Of a stretch of DNA of 64,000 nucleotides, positions 49,271 through 60,790 are shown piece after piece. A program made the translations under genes and the position numbers. The first letter of the stretch is position 1, and each line of letters starts with the position of its first letter. The notes below the pieces were generated by a model, which was given only the letters and a program-made list of their open reading frames with translations, was not told the DNA's origin and searched no databases. The DNA comes from Tubiluchus corallicola (lineage: Eukaryota > Priapulida > Priapulimorpha > Priapulimorphida > Tubiluchidae): NCBI GenBank assembly GCA_030141605.1, contig JAQGDQ010000070.1, positions 222,001 to 286,000 of the forward strand. The letters run 5' to 3'.

Positions 49271-49877
49271 TAGCAGGTACAGCTTTTTATTCATGAGCAT
49301 CAGCCGCGCGGATTGCCATTCAATTCCCTTTATTTTCAGATAGGGTCTTTTAAAGGCCTGAGATAGGAGCGAAAATGCGTAACATTGAATGAGTCTTAAA
49401 ACTAGAGTCACTAAACTCGCAGGGTAAACACCCGAGCAAGTGGCTCAGGAAATGATGAAGTTAAAAACCACACTCGGCCAGGTATAGCCAGATATAAGCA
49501 CAGTCATGACAATACCCTTGTACATTTGGACTTAAATTTATCCAGTCTGTTAAAAACCTATTCATTTTTCTGCGCAGTGCAATTCGCTGACATTGCCATA
49601 ATCGATGTCCAACTGTTCAGTGACAAAACACAGGTTTCCAGCCAAATAAGATTTTTACTTATATAGACCAAAGCCATTATATTTTTGTACAGTTCAGTAC
49701 ACTACAAACAGGAGTCCGGCACTCATTGGCTATACCTATACTTATCGTGGATGATTGTGACATGACCGGTACTTTGTTAATTTTCAAATTTATTTTCAAA
49801 AATGTCAAGAACTGACAGAGAGTCTTAGCCATGTTCGAATGTATATAACCTTTAGTGAGGGTTATTTTTGGGACGGC

Positions 49878-50439
49878 CATCAGGTTTTCTTAAGGCAATA
49901 TTAATTAGCAAGACTGATCAGATTTAATAAATTTAGTTTTGATAAAATTACTTATCATGTTATATTCATCATTACCATGTCAAGGACCATTTATTGTTAC
50001 ACCACACTGTGTCATGATTATCACACATTTAGATTGTTACTCGTTTACTGACTGTCACTTTTCATGTCAAAATCGAGTTTTTACCAAGCTGTACCCGATG
50101 CTGTTAATCTCAAATGCACAAGCTTATGTGAAAGTCATACCTTCAATTAGGCAACGTGGACAGAAAGAACACTGATGACCTTACACAAGAAAACATTCTC
50201 AGTGTCATAAGATTTCAAGACAAAAGGCACCGATACAGTTGAAAGAGCACCTGCAAAAACCCAAACAACCAGCACTTATGAAGCAATGAAACTTGCCATG
50301 TCTGCTGGAAGATCTTACCGTAATATCATGGAATCATGACCATCTTTCATGACGCCATGATTAGGTTGTCACACATCATTTAGTCAAGTTGTAATTAGAT
50401 AGAATGATAGATATAATAATTTTCACAAAATTTCTGTGT
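49878..50439 (+). repeat. Degenerate partial unit at the left edge of the 1.6 kb array
   Basis: Contains the unit-end words (GGTTTTCTTAAGGCAAT and AGCAAGACTG) and a block C tail reading NAQAYVKVIPSIRQRGQ before stop codons. It is more diverged than the internal units. Confidence 0.7.
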
Positions 50440-51972
50440 CAGCCATCATGTTTTTATTAGGGCAATTAGTTAGCAAGATTGTTGTGATTTTATAAATAAA
50501 GTTTTATCTGATTCATGCATCATCATATCATGGTAGTGACACCACGTCGTGCCATGGTTAGATTGTTACGCACCACTTAGTGAAGTTGTACTAATTATAT
50601 AATTAGATCGTATTACATAGTTGGTCTTAATTAAGTTACTTGTCATATCATGGGTACAGCACAGGTTTTCCTTCTTGAATTACCTGCGAACTATGCAGCT
50701 GAGGCACCCCTTTCCCTCTGTAGCCTCAGGAGAGTGGCACAGAAGATTTTGGTGGACTGAGCTAATGAGCTAGTGGTTTTCTAGAAGATCTCCACTAGAA
50801 CAGTTTGACAAAACATTTATGCAGTACGAAGGAGCCTTGCAATGGCTCATAGGGCGAACTGCAACATATTTTTCAGACTTTGGTGCCTTCCTGAAGCAGC
50901 CATAAAGGCACGTTCTAACTATTGGTGAGTGCTATTTTTTATTAGGTGACACCAACTTGTAGATCGTATTACATAGTTGGTCTTAATTAAGTTACTTGTC
51001 ATATCGCAGGCACGGCACATGTTTTTCTTCTTGAATTACCTGTGAACTGAAGAACTGAGGTGCCCCTTTGCTATGCAGCCTCAGAAAGATAGCTCTTCAG
51101 TGCTTTCTGTGCTTTCTTGTTCCTGGATGGCAATACATAAAAAAGTAGATTTTGGTGGACTGAACCAGTGGACTTGCAGAATACCTGTACAGCATACAAA
51201 AAAAAGTCTTGCAGTGGCAATTTTGGTAAACTGAAACATATTCTTCAGACCTTGTCCACCTGCTGGAGCAGCCATAAAGGTACGGTCTGATATTTGGTGA
51301 GTGCTATTCTGTGATATCTAAGAGTTTGCCAATGTTTTTAACTAGTGAAATGTATTAGTTATCTCTAATATATTTAGTATTAATTGAATTACTCTTCATA
51401 CCACATGTGTAGCATGGGTGCAATAGAGAAGATGAGCTACCCCTGTCCTTCTGCAGCTCCTATCACAGGAGATTTTGGGAGTCAGACCATAAAACTCTTC
51501 CAATCAGACTAAGGAGCAGTACCAAGACGCATTCTGAGGCTCATTAAAAGACGTTTTGCAGTTTTATGTAGTGGCATTTATAGTGAGTTGAAAGCTGTTC
51601 TTCAGATTCTGCCCACTTTCTCCAGCAGCCCAATGAACATTTTTATTGCGATCTACATGCCATTGGAATCTGGTGTTTATCTGACAAAAGAGCTACTGCG
51701 ACCGTGTACTAGATGTTGCATGTTAATATCAAAATGCACAAGCTTCTGTGAAAGTCATACCTGAAATTAGGCAACATGGACAGCAACACTGATGAATTTA
51801 GACAAGTATCCTCTGTGCCATAACATAAATTTATAATGCAGCAGAATTTTTCAAAAGTAAATGAAGAGATATGCAGGTCAAATGGCAGTGATGCAAACAG
51901 TGTTAGGAAAACTCAAACCACCAACCCTCGTGAAACAATATACGTACTAATCTTCATTGGGGTTTCTGACAT
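50440..51972 (+). repeat. Array unit 1
   Basis: The shortest full unit. Block A (about 50660-50930) is the most rearranged in the array. Block B lies at about 51030-51285 and block C at about 51410-51800. The leader lacks the ATTTATCGTT word present in other units. Confidence 0.85.
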
Positions 51973-53604
51973 CAGCCATCAGGGTTTTATTAAGGCAATT
52001 AGTTAGCAAGATTGTTGTGGTTTATGAATAAAGTTTTATTTGAATCATGCATCATCATATCATGGTAGTGACCATTTATCGTTACACCACGTCGTGCCAT
52101 GATTAGATTGTTACGCACCACTTAGTGAAGTTGTACTAATTATATAATTAGATCGTATTACATAGTTGGTCTTAATTAAGTTACTTGTCATATCATGGGT
52201 ACAGCACAGGTTTTTCTTCTTGAATTACCTGTGAACAGGGGAGTTGAGGTGCCCCCTTCCCTCTGTAGCCTCAGGAGAGTGGCTCTTCCATGCTTTCTTC
52301 TTCCCGGATGATGATTCTTTTGCCATAGTAGACTTCAGTACACGGAACTAGAGGTTTTTCTAAAGACTTCCACTGGGACAATGGGACAACTCATTTATGC
52401 AGTCTGAAGGAACCTTGTAGCGGCACTCAGGGTGAACTCCAACATATTTTTCAGACTTTGGTGTCCGGCTGCAGCAGCCCTAAAGGTACGTTCTAAATAT
52501 TGGTGAGTGCTATTTTTTATTATGTGACATCAACTTGTTTTCTAAAGTCATTAATTAGTGAAAGCCAGCAATTATCGCTAATACATTTAGTCTTAATTAT
52601 GAAGCATTTGTCATATCATAGGCACAGCACATGTTTTTCTTCTTGAATTACCTGTGAACAGGAAACTGAGGTGCCCCCTTCGCTATGTAGCCTCAGAAGA
52701 ACGGCTCTTCAGTGCTTTCTTGTTCCTGGATGGCAATACACAAAAAAGAGTAAACTTTGGTGGACTGAACCAGTGGTCTTGCAGAATACCTGTACAGCAT
52801 ACAAAGAAGTCTAGCAGTGGCAATTTTGGTAAACTGAAACATATTCTTCAGACCTTGTCCACCTGCTGGAGCAGACATAAAGGTACGGTCTGATATTTGG
52901 TGAGTGCTATTCTGTGAAATCAAATTGTTTGCCAACGTCTTTAATTAGTGAAAGGTATTAGTTATCTCTAATATATTTAGTATTAATTGAATTACTCTTC
53001 ATACCACATGTGTAGCATGTGTGCTTCTTCTGGAATTATCTGTGAATAGAGAAGATGAGCTACCCCTGTCCTTCTGCAGCTCCTATCACAGGAGATTTTG
53101 GGAGTCAGACCATGTGCCGTACCAGAAAACTCTTCCGATCAGACTAAGGAGCAGTACCAAGATGCATTCTGAGGCACATTGAAAGACTTTTTGCAGTTTT
53201 ATGTAGTGGCATTTATAGTGAGTTGAAAGCTGTTCTTCAGATTCTGCCCACTTTCCCCAGCAGCCCAATGACCATTTTTATTGCGATCTACATGCCATTG
53301 GAATCTGGTGTTAATCAGACAAAAGAGCTACTGCGACCGTGTACTAGATGTTGCATGTTAATATCAAAATGCACAAGCTTCTGTGAAAGTCATACCTGCA
53401 ATTAGGCAACATGGACAGCAACACTGATGAATTTAGATAAGCATCCTCTGTGTCATAACAAATTTATAATGCACCAGAATTTTTCAAAAGTAAATGAAGA
53501 GATATGCAGGTCAAATGGCAGTGATTCAAACAGTGTTAGGAAAACTCAAACCACTAACACTCGTGAAACATATACGTACTAATCTTCATTGGGGTTTCTG
53601 ACAT
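51973..53604 (+). repeat. Array unit 2
   Basis: Blocks at about A 52240-52485, B 52662-52881, C 53050-53424. Block B here is open over 79 codons (52654-52893), ending in KHILQTLSTCWSRHKG before GTACGG. Confidence 0.9.
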
Positions 53605-55223
53605 CAGCCATCAGGGTTTTATTAAAGCAAATAGCAAGATTGTTGTGGTTTATGAATAAAGTTTTATTTGAATCATGCATCATCATATCATGGTAGTGAC
53701 CATTTATCGTTACACCACGTCGTGCCATGATTAGATTGTTACACACCACTTAATGAAGTTGTACTAATTATATAATTAGATCGTATTACATAGTTGGTCT
53801 TAATTAAGTTACTTGTCATATCATGGGTACAGCACAGGTTATTCTTCTTGAATTACCTGTGAACAGGGGAGTTGAGGTGCCCCCTTCCCTCTGTAGCCTC
53901 AGGAGAGTGGCTCTTCCATGCTTTCTTTTTCCTGGATGATGATTCTTTTGCCATAGTAGACTTCAGTACACTGAACTAGAGGTTTTTCTAAAGACCTCCA
54001 CTAGGACAATGGGACAATTCATTTTTGCAGTCTGAAGGAACCATGTAGCGGCACTCAGGGTAAACTGCAACATATTTTTCAGACTTTGGTGTCTGGCTGC
54101 AGCAGCCCTAATGGTACGATCTAACTATTGGTGAGTGCTGTTTTTTATTACGTGACATCAACTTGTTTTCTAAAGTCATTAATTAGTGAAAGCCAGCAAT
54201 TATCGCTAATACATTTAGTCTTAATTGTGAAGCATTTGTCATATCATAGGCACAGCACATGTTTTTCTTCTTGAATTACCTGTGAACAGAAGAATTGAGG
54301 TGCCCCCTTTGCTATGCAGCCTCAGAAGGGTAGCTCTTCAGTGCTTTCTGTGCTTTCTTGTTCTTGGATGTCAATACATAAAAAAGTAGATTTTGGTGGA
54401 CTGAACCAGTGGACTTGCAGAATACCTGTACAGCATACAAAAAAGTCTTGCAGTGGCAATTTTGGTAAACTGAAACATATTCTTCAGACCTTGTCCACCT
54501 GCTGGAGCAGACATAAAGGTAGGGTCTGATATTTGGTGAGTGCTCTTCTGTGATATCTAAGAGTTTGCCAATGTCTTTAATTAGTGAAAGGTATTAGTTA
54601 TCTCTAATATATTCAGTATTAATTGAATTACTCTTCATACCACATGTGTAGCATGTGTGCAATAGAGAAGATGAGCTACCTCTGTCCTTCTGCAGCTCCT
54701 ATCACAGGAGATTTTGGGAGTCAGACCATGTGCCGTACCAGAAAACTCTTCTGATCAGACTAAGGAGCAGTACCAAGATGCATTCTGAGGCACATTAAAA
54801 GACTTTTTGCAGTTTTATGTAGTGGCATTTATAGTGAGTTGAAAGCTGTTCTTCAGATTCTGCCCACTTTCTCCGGCAGCCCAATGACCATTTTTATTGC
54901 GATCTACATGCCATTGGAATCTGGTGTTAATCTAACAAAAGAGCTACTGTGACCGTGTACTAGATGTTGCATGTTAATATCAAAATGCACAAGCTTCTGT
55001 GAAAGTCATACCTGAAATTAGGCAACGCAGACAGCAACACTGATGAATTTAGACAAGTATCCTCTGTGCCATAACATAAATTTATAATGCACCAGAATTT
55101 TTCAAAAGTAAATGAAGAGATATGCAGGTCAAATGGCAGTGATGCAAACAGTGTTAGGAAAACTCAAACCACCAAGACTCGTGAAACAATATACGTACTA
55201 ATCTTCATTGGGGTTTCTGACAT
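53605..55223 (+). repeat. Array unit 3
   Basis: Blocks at about A 53865-54112, B 54290-54520, C 54665-55035. Block B (54314-54529) is open and ends in the same WSRHKG before a GTAGGG instead of GTACGG. Confidence 0.9.
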
Positions 55224-56909
55224 CAGCCATCAGGGTTTTTATTAAGGCAAAATTGTTAGCAAGATTGTTGTGCTTTATGAATAAAATTTTATTTGAATCA
55301 TGCATCATCATGTTATGGTAGTGACCATTTATCGTTACACCACGTCGTGCCATGATTAGATTGTTACGCACCACTTAGTGAAGTTGTACTAATTATATAA
55401 TTAGATCGTATTACATAGTTGCTCTTAATCAAGTTACTTGTCATATCATGGGTACAGCACAGGTTTTCCTTCTTGAATTACCTGTGAACAGGGGAGTTGA
55501 GGTGCCCCCTTCCCTCTGTAGCCTCAGGAGAGTGGCTCTTCCATGCTTTCTTTTTCCTGGATGATGATTCTTTTGCCATAGTAGACTTCAGTGCACTGAA
55601 CTAAAGGTTTTTCTAAAGACCTCCACTAGGACAATGGGAAAACTCATTTATGCAGTCTGAAGGAACCATGTAGCGGCACTCAGGGTAGACTGCAACATAT
55701 TTTTCAGACTTTGGTGTCCAGCTGCAGCAGCCCTAAAGGTACGTTCTAACTATTGGTGAGTGCTATTTTTTATTATGTGACATCAACTTGTTTTCTAAAG
55801 TCATTAATTAGTGAAAGCCAGCAATTATCGCTAATACATTTAGTCTTAATTATGAAGCATTTGTCATATCATAGGCACAGCACATGTTTTACTTCTTGAA
55901 TTACCTGTGAACAGGAAACTGAGGTGCCCCTTCGCTATGTAGCCTCAGAAGAACGGCTTTTCAGTGCTTTCTTGTTCCTGGATGGCAATACACAAAAAAG
56001 AGTAGATTTTGGTGGACTGAACCAGTGGACTTGCAGCAAAACCTGTACAGCATACAAGGAAGTCTTGCAGTGGCAGTTTTGGTAAACTGAAACATATTCT
56101 TCAGACCTTGACCACCTGATGGAGCAGACATAAAAGTATGGTCTGATATTTGGTGAGTGCTATTCTGTGATATCAAATTGTTTGCCAACGTCTTTAATTA
56201 GTGAAAGGTATTAGTTATCTCTAATATATTTAGTATTAATTGAATTACTCTTCATACCACATGTGTAGCATGGGTGCTTCTTCTGGAATTATCTGTGAAT
56301 AGAGAAGATGAGCTACCCCTCTCCTTCTGTAGCTTAGCAGAGCAGCCCTTTAGTCCTTTTAGTTTTTTTTGTTTCCAGATGATGACACCTATATCACAGG
56401 AGATTTGAGAAGTCGGGCCATGTGCTGTAGCAGAAAACTCGTCCAATCAGACTAAGGAGCAAGCACCAAGATGCATTATGAGGCTCATTAAAGACTTTTT
56501 GCGGTTTTATCTAGTTTCATTTATTGTGAGTTGAAAGCTGTTCTTCAAATTCTGCCTACCTTTTTCAGCAGCCCAATGACTATTTTTCTTGTAATCTACT
56601 TTCCACTGAAATCCGCTGTTAATCTGACAAAAGAGCTACTGCAACCATGTACTAGATTCTGCATGTTGATACCAAATGCACAAGCTTCTGCGAAAGACAT
56701 ATCGGAAATTAAGCGACATGGACAGCAACAACAATGATGAAGACGAGCATTCTCTGTGCCATAACTTAAATTGATGATGCAGCAGAATTCTTCAAAACTA
56801 AAGAGATATCCAGGTCAAGTGGCAGTGATGCAAACAGTGTTAGGAAAACTCAACCCGTCAACACTCGTGAAACAATATACGTACTAATCTTCATTGGGGT
56901 TTCTGACTT
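55224..56909 (+). repeat. Array unit 4
   Basis: Blocks at about A 55490-55738, B 55915-56133, C 56303-56737. Block C keeps a longer form with TTTCCAGATGATGACACC that units 1-3 have lost by an internal deletion. Confidence 0.9.
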
Positions 56910-57176
56910 CAGCCATCAATGTTTTATTAAGGCAATTAGTTAGCAAGATTGTTGTGGTTTTATGAATAAAGTTTTATTTGAATCATGCATCATCATATCA
57001 TGGTAGTGACCATTTATCGTTACACCACGTCGTGCCATGATTAGATTGTAACGCACCACTTAGTGTAGTTGTACTAATTGTATAATCAGATCGTATTGCA
57101 TAGTTGGTCTTAATTAAGTTACTTGTCATATCATGGGTACAGCACAGGTTTTTCTTCTTGAATTACCTGTGAACAG

Positions 57177-57423
57177 GGGAGTTGAGGTGCCCCCTTCCCT
57201 CTGTAGCCTCAGGAGAGTGGCTCTTCCATGCTTTCTTTTTCCTGGATGATGATTCTTTTGCCATAGTAGACTTCAGTGCACTGAACTAAAGGTTTTTCTA
57301 AAGACCTCCACTAGGACAATGGGAAAACTCATTTATGCAGTCTGAAGGAACCATGTAGCGGCACTCAGGGTAGACTGCAACATATTTTTCAGACTTTGGT
57401 GTCCAGCTGCAGCAGCCCTAAAG
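57177..57423 (+). pseudogene. Exon-like block A of unit 5
   Basis: The block follows TTTTTCTTCTTGAATTACC TGTGAACAG and ends AAAG|GTACGT. One frame gives EVPPSLCSLRRVALPCFLF. The +1 frame continues DDDSFAIVDFSALN and then meets stops. Near the end it reads RLQHIFQTLVSSCSSPKG. The two frames and internal stops indicate a decayed coding exon. It is homologous to blocks B and C. Confidence 0.5.
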
Positions 57424-57599
57424 GTACGTTCTAACTATTGGTGAGTGCTATTTTTTATTATGTGACATCAACTTGTTTTCTAAAGTCATTAATTAGTGAA
57501 AGCCAGCAATTATCGCTAATACATTTAGTCTTAATTATGAAGCATTTGTCATATCATAGGCACAGCACATGGTTTTCTTCTTGAATTACCTGTGAACAG

Positions 57600-57821
57600 G
57601 AAACTGAGGTGCCCCTTCGCTATGTAGCCTCAGAAGAACGGCTCTTCAGTGCTTTCTTGTTCCCTGGATGGCAATACACAGAAAAGAGCAGATTTTGGTG
57701 GACTGAACCAGTGGTCTTGCAGAAAAACCTGTACAGCATACAAAGAAGTCTTGCAGTGGCAATTTTGGTAAACTGAAACATATTCTTCAGACCTTGACCA
57801 CCTGATGGAGCAGACATAAAG
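57600..57821 (+). pseudogene. Exon-like block B of unit 5
   Basis: The block follows CTTGAATTACCTGTGAACAG and ends AAAG|GTACGG. In units 2 and 3 it can be read across (FGGLNQW, CRIPVQHTKK, KLKHILQTLSTCWSRHKG). In unit 5 and in unit 4 small length changes disrupt the frame. Similar in position and sequence to A (GxLxHIxQTL). Confidence 0.5.
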
Positions 57822-57988
57822 GTACGGTCTGATATTTGGTGAGTGCTATTCTGTGATATCAAATTGTTTGCCAACGTCTTTAATTAGTGAAAGGTATTAG
57901 TTATCTCTAATATTTTTAGTATTAATTGAATTACTTTTCATACCACATGTGTAGCATGGGTGTTTCTTCTGGAATTATCTGTGAATAG

Positions 57989-58424
57989 AGAAGATGAGCT
58001 ACCCCTCTCCTTCTGTAGCTCAGCAGAGCAGCCCTTTAGTCCTTTTAGTTTTTTTTGGTTTCCAGATGATGACACCTATATCACAGGAGATTTGATAAGT
58101 CGGGCCATGTGCTGTAGCAGAAAACTCTTCCAATCAGACTAAGAAGCAAGCACCGAGATGCATTATTAGGCTCATTAAAGACTTTTTGCAGTTTTATTTA
58201 GAGGCATTTATTATGAGTTGAAAGCTGTTCTTCAAATTCTGCCTACCTTTTTCAACAGCCCAATGACTATCTTTCTTGTAATCTACTTTCCACTGAAATC
58301 CGCTGTTAATCTGACAAAAGAGCTACTGCAGCCATGTATTAGACTCTGCATGTTGATACCAAATGCACAAGCTTCTGCGAAAGTCATATCGGAAATTAAG
58401 CGACATGGACAGCCACAACAATGA
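57989..58424 (+). pseudogene. Terminal exon-like block C of unit 5
   Basis: The block follows GGAATTATCTGTGAATAG. The first part reads DELPLSFCSSAEQPFSPFSF then DDDTYITGDLISRAMCCSRK and stops. The second part (58218-58424) reads ELKAVLQILPTF, LTKELLQPCIRLCMLIPNAQ, ASAKVISEIKRHGQ, ending in two stop codons. ELKAVLQILPTF corresponds to KLKHILQTLSTC of block B. There is no donor at the matching place, so C would be a last exon. Confidence 0.5.
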
Positions 58425-58711
58425 TGAACTTTGACGAGCATTCTCTGTGCCATAACTTAAATTGATGATGCAGCAGACATCTTCAAAACAAAAGAGATAT
58501 CCAGGTCAAATGGCAGTGATGCAAACAGTGTTAGGAAAACTCAACCTGTCAACACTCGTGAAACAATATAATCTGGCATGTCTTCTGGAAGATTTTCCAT
58601 AAACACACACCAACAACCCACAAACACAACCACAAAAAAATAGACGTTTTCTGACATCAGCCATCAGGATTTTATTAAGGCAATTATTTAGCAAGATTGT
58701 TGTGGTTTATG

Positions 58712-58717
58712 AATAAA
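58712..58717 (+). promoter_or_regulatory. AATAAA following block C (repeated in each unit)
   Basis: ATGAATAAAGTTTTATTTGA lies about 290 bases after the block C stop. It recurs in each unit (for example about 52027, 53656, 56965). It would suit a polyadenylation signal for a three-exon 3' gene end. Confidence 0.35.
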
Positions 58718-59212
58718 GTTTTATTTGAATCATGCATCATCATCATATCATGGTAGTGACCATTTATCGTAACACCACGTCGTGCCATGATTAGATTGTT
58801 ACGCACCACTTACTGAAGTTGTACTAATTATATAATTAGATCGTATTACACAGTTGGTCTTAATTAAGTTACTTGTCATATCATGGGTACAGCACAGGTT
58901 TTTCTTCTTGAATTACCTGTGAACAGGGGAGTTGAGGTGCCACCTTCCCTCTGTAGCCTCAGGAGAGTGGTTCTTCCATGCTTTCTTCTTCCTGGATGAT
59001 GATTCTTTTGCCATAGTACACTGAATTAGAGGTTTTTCTAAAGACCTCCACTAGGACAATGGGACAACTCATTTATGCGGTCAGAAGAAATCTTGTAGCG
59101 GCACTCAGGGTGAACTGTAACATATTTTTCAGACTTTAGTCTCCGACTGCAGCAGCCCTAGGTACGTTCTAAATATTGGTGAGTGCTATTTTTTATTCCT
59201 TGACATCAACTT

Positions 59213-59700
59213 GACAATAAAAGAACATGACCTAAGGAAAGCCTTTGAGCAGGATGGAATTCCATCTCTCGTCTTTAAAATGTACAAATCTGAACTGTCT
59301 TCTGCACTGGCTAAGCTGCTCAGCGCCAGCGTTGCTATTTTATGTTTTCCGTTTTCCTGGAACATTGGTGTCAGTTACCCCTGCTTTAATAAGGTAATCC
59401 TGAGAATTCTGATCCATCAATTTGCGGCACTACTAGGGTACTGCCAATCATCAGTAAAATCTTTGAAGCCATACTAAATAAGCATTTATTATGTTTCCGA
59501 GACAATAACAACAATCTTCTTGCTCATGTCCAGTATCCACTGCTGACGCGCCAGCCTTACACACATGGATTCTAAATCGTTAATAGAGCCTCAAAGTGTC
59601 AAGATAAGGCTAGAGAAAACTGTCAAGACTAGCCCTTCAAGACTTGACGAAGTCTGTCACAAAGGCCTACTCCACAAACTGCATGTGTGGCAATACGTTG
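59213..59700 (+). mobile_element. Non-LTR retrotransposon fragment: N-terminal part of reverse transcriptase
   Basis: The frame at 59211-59477 has DGIPSLVFKMYKSELSSALA, then a SW-like motif and PCFNKV. A shifted frame continues RVLPIISKIFEAILNKHLL, a strong match to the Jockey/CR1-type RT motif (PISLLPxxSKxxEKxxxxxL), and NNNLLAHVQYP. Another part reads RLDEVCHKGLLHKLH, equivalent to AFDKVWHxGLLxKL. Frameshifts and stops show it is dead. It begins abruptly at the break of the last array unit. Confidence 0.75.
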
Positions 59701-60370
59701 TCTATTTTATATACAATATCTCGTATATATAGTTTTTGTTATACTTTTGATGCCAAAATATGCCCAAATGTCCTGAGGTAGATTTCAGTAGCTTTATTAC
59801 GTTTTATCTGCAAACAAACGAAATAATTGTAAGTAGATTTGTCATGTTTAACGTAATTATTGATATCTAATCGAGTAATATGTATCTGAAAAATTACAAC
59901 ATTGTAACTTAGACGACGATTTTGCAAAAAAATAGAAACCCTTACGTCTTGGCATCTCTTAGCCCTCTCGAAGAGAAAAATATTATTTGAAGGCAACGTA
60001 GCTTATATTGTACATAAAAACAGTACTCGAAACTTGAACATGTACAGGTGAAAATCTGATGTCACCTGAGCATCACACCTGAACAGGACTGGTCACGTCA
60101 CCAATCGCAAAACGTATTTCCGGTTCAAAATTAGAACACCTTGCGCAACGTTCATATCTCATTTTATATAAGATTACATATCTTAAGTTGTCAATAATTG
60201 CAAATTGCAAGTATCTTTATTTATCACCTTTTTTTACAAGACAAACACAATGCATGGTACGATAATATGGTAATATGATATTAAGTGACAAAGTTATTAA
60301 ATGAATAAATTATGAGTCAATGGTGTTCAAGTGATTGGTGAAAGGGTGGCGAAAAACTAAAAGTTACCAA
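59701..60370. other. Sequence interrupting the reverse transcriptase
   Basis: About 0.65 kb separates two RT parts that are normally only about 40 codons apart. AT-rich with no coding signature. It may be a later insertion, or the two parts may be different fragments. Confidence 0.4.
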
Positions 60371-60790
60371 AGTCAACCAGCCTGATTGTGGTTGTTTATA
60401 AGGGCAGTCTTCGTTTGCTTATGAAACAAATGCCACTGTTCCTCAAGGGTCTGCATCAGCTCCTACTTCGTTTTGCTGCGCATTAATTACCAGCCAGATT
60501 CTATACTCTTTATAACCTTGCTAGCTATGCTTGTGATACTACTCAATACTCAGACTACACTATTTATGACAATGTGTCTCTTGGCGACGCCTAAACCAGA
60601 AACTTCTCAAATGTTTGAAAGAGATCTTGAAATGGGCTGCTGGTGTTGTAACTGGCTTGTCACATTTAATGTGATGAAAAGGAGGTGTTCTCGTCATCAT
60701 TGTGCCAGTGTGCTACATCGTCTCTATGTCTTTATCACCGTTCCACGTACAAGGAATTGCAGGGTTGACCACAGATCAGCCTAAACAGAT
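60371..60790 (+). mobile_element. Non-LTR retrotransposon fragment: catalytic and thumb part of reverse transcriptase
   Basis: One frame gives NATVPQGSASAPT (family VPQGSVLGP). In a shifted frame, ASYACDTTQYSDYTIYDN stands where the catalytic YADDT motif is expected; its second metal-binding position region is altered (YACD). A frame at 60473-60784 has DLEMGCWCCNWLVTFNVMK, matching DLxxxxxWxxxWxVxFNxxK. Multiple frameshifts. Most likely the same element as 59213-59700. Confidence 0.72.

Larger units (their letters stand above)
56910..58657 (+). repeat. Array unit 5
   Basis: The longest unit. It holds the long form of block C plus a small CA/AC-rich insertion near 58570-58645. Its blocks are annotated separately as the reference set. 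Confidence 0.9.
50440..59212 (+). repeat. Tandem array of 1.5-1.75 kb units (about 5.3 copies)
   Basis: Taking CAGCCATCA as the start, units begin at 50440, 51973, 53605, 55224, 56910 and 58658. Spacings are 1533, 1632, 1619, 1686 and 1748 bases. Each unit has an AATAAA-containing leader, a conserved stretch (ACCACGTCGTGCCATG), then three related blocks A, B and C. Neighbouring units are very similar, so amplification is recent. The last unit stops within the sequence after block A at about 59212, where retrotransposon sequence begins. I do not recognise the ancestral gene. Confidence 0.95.
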
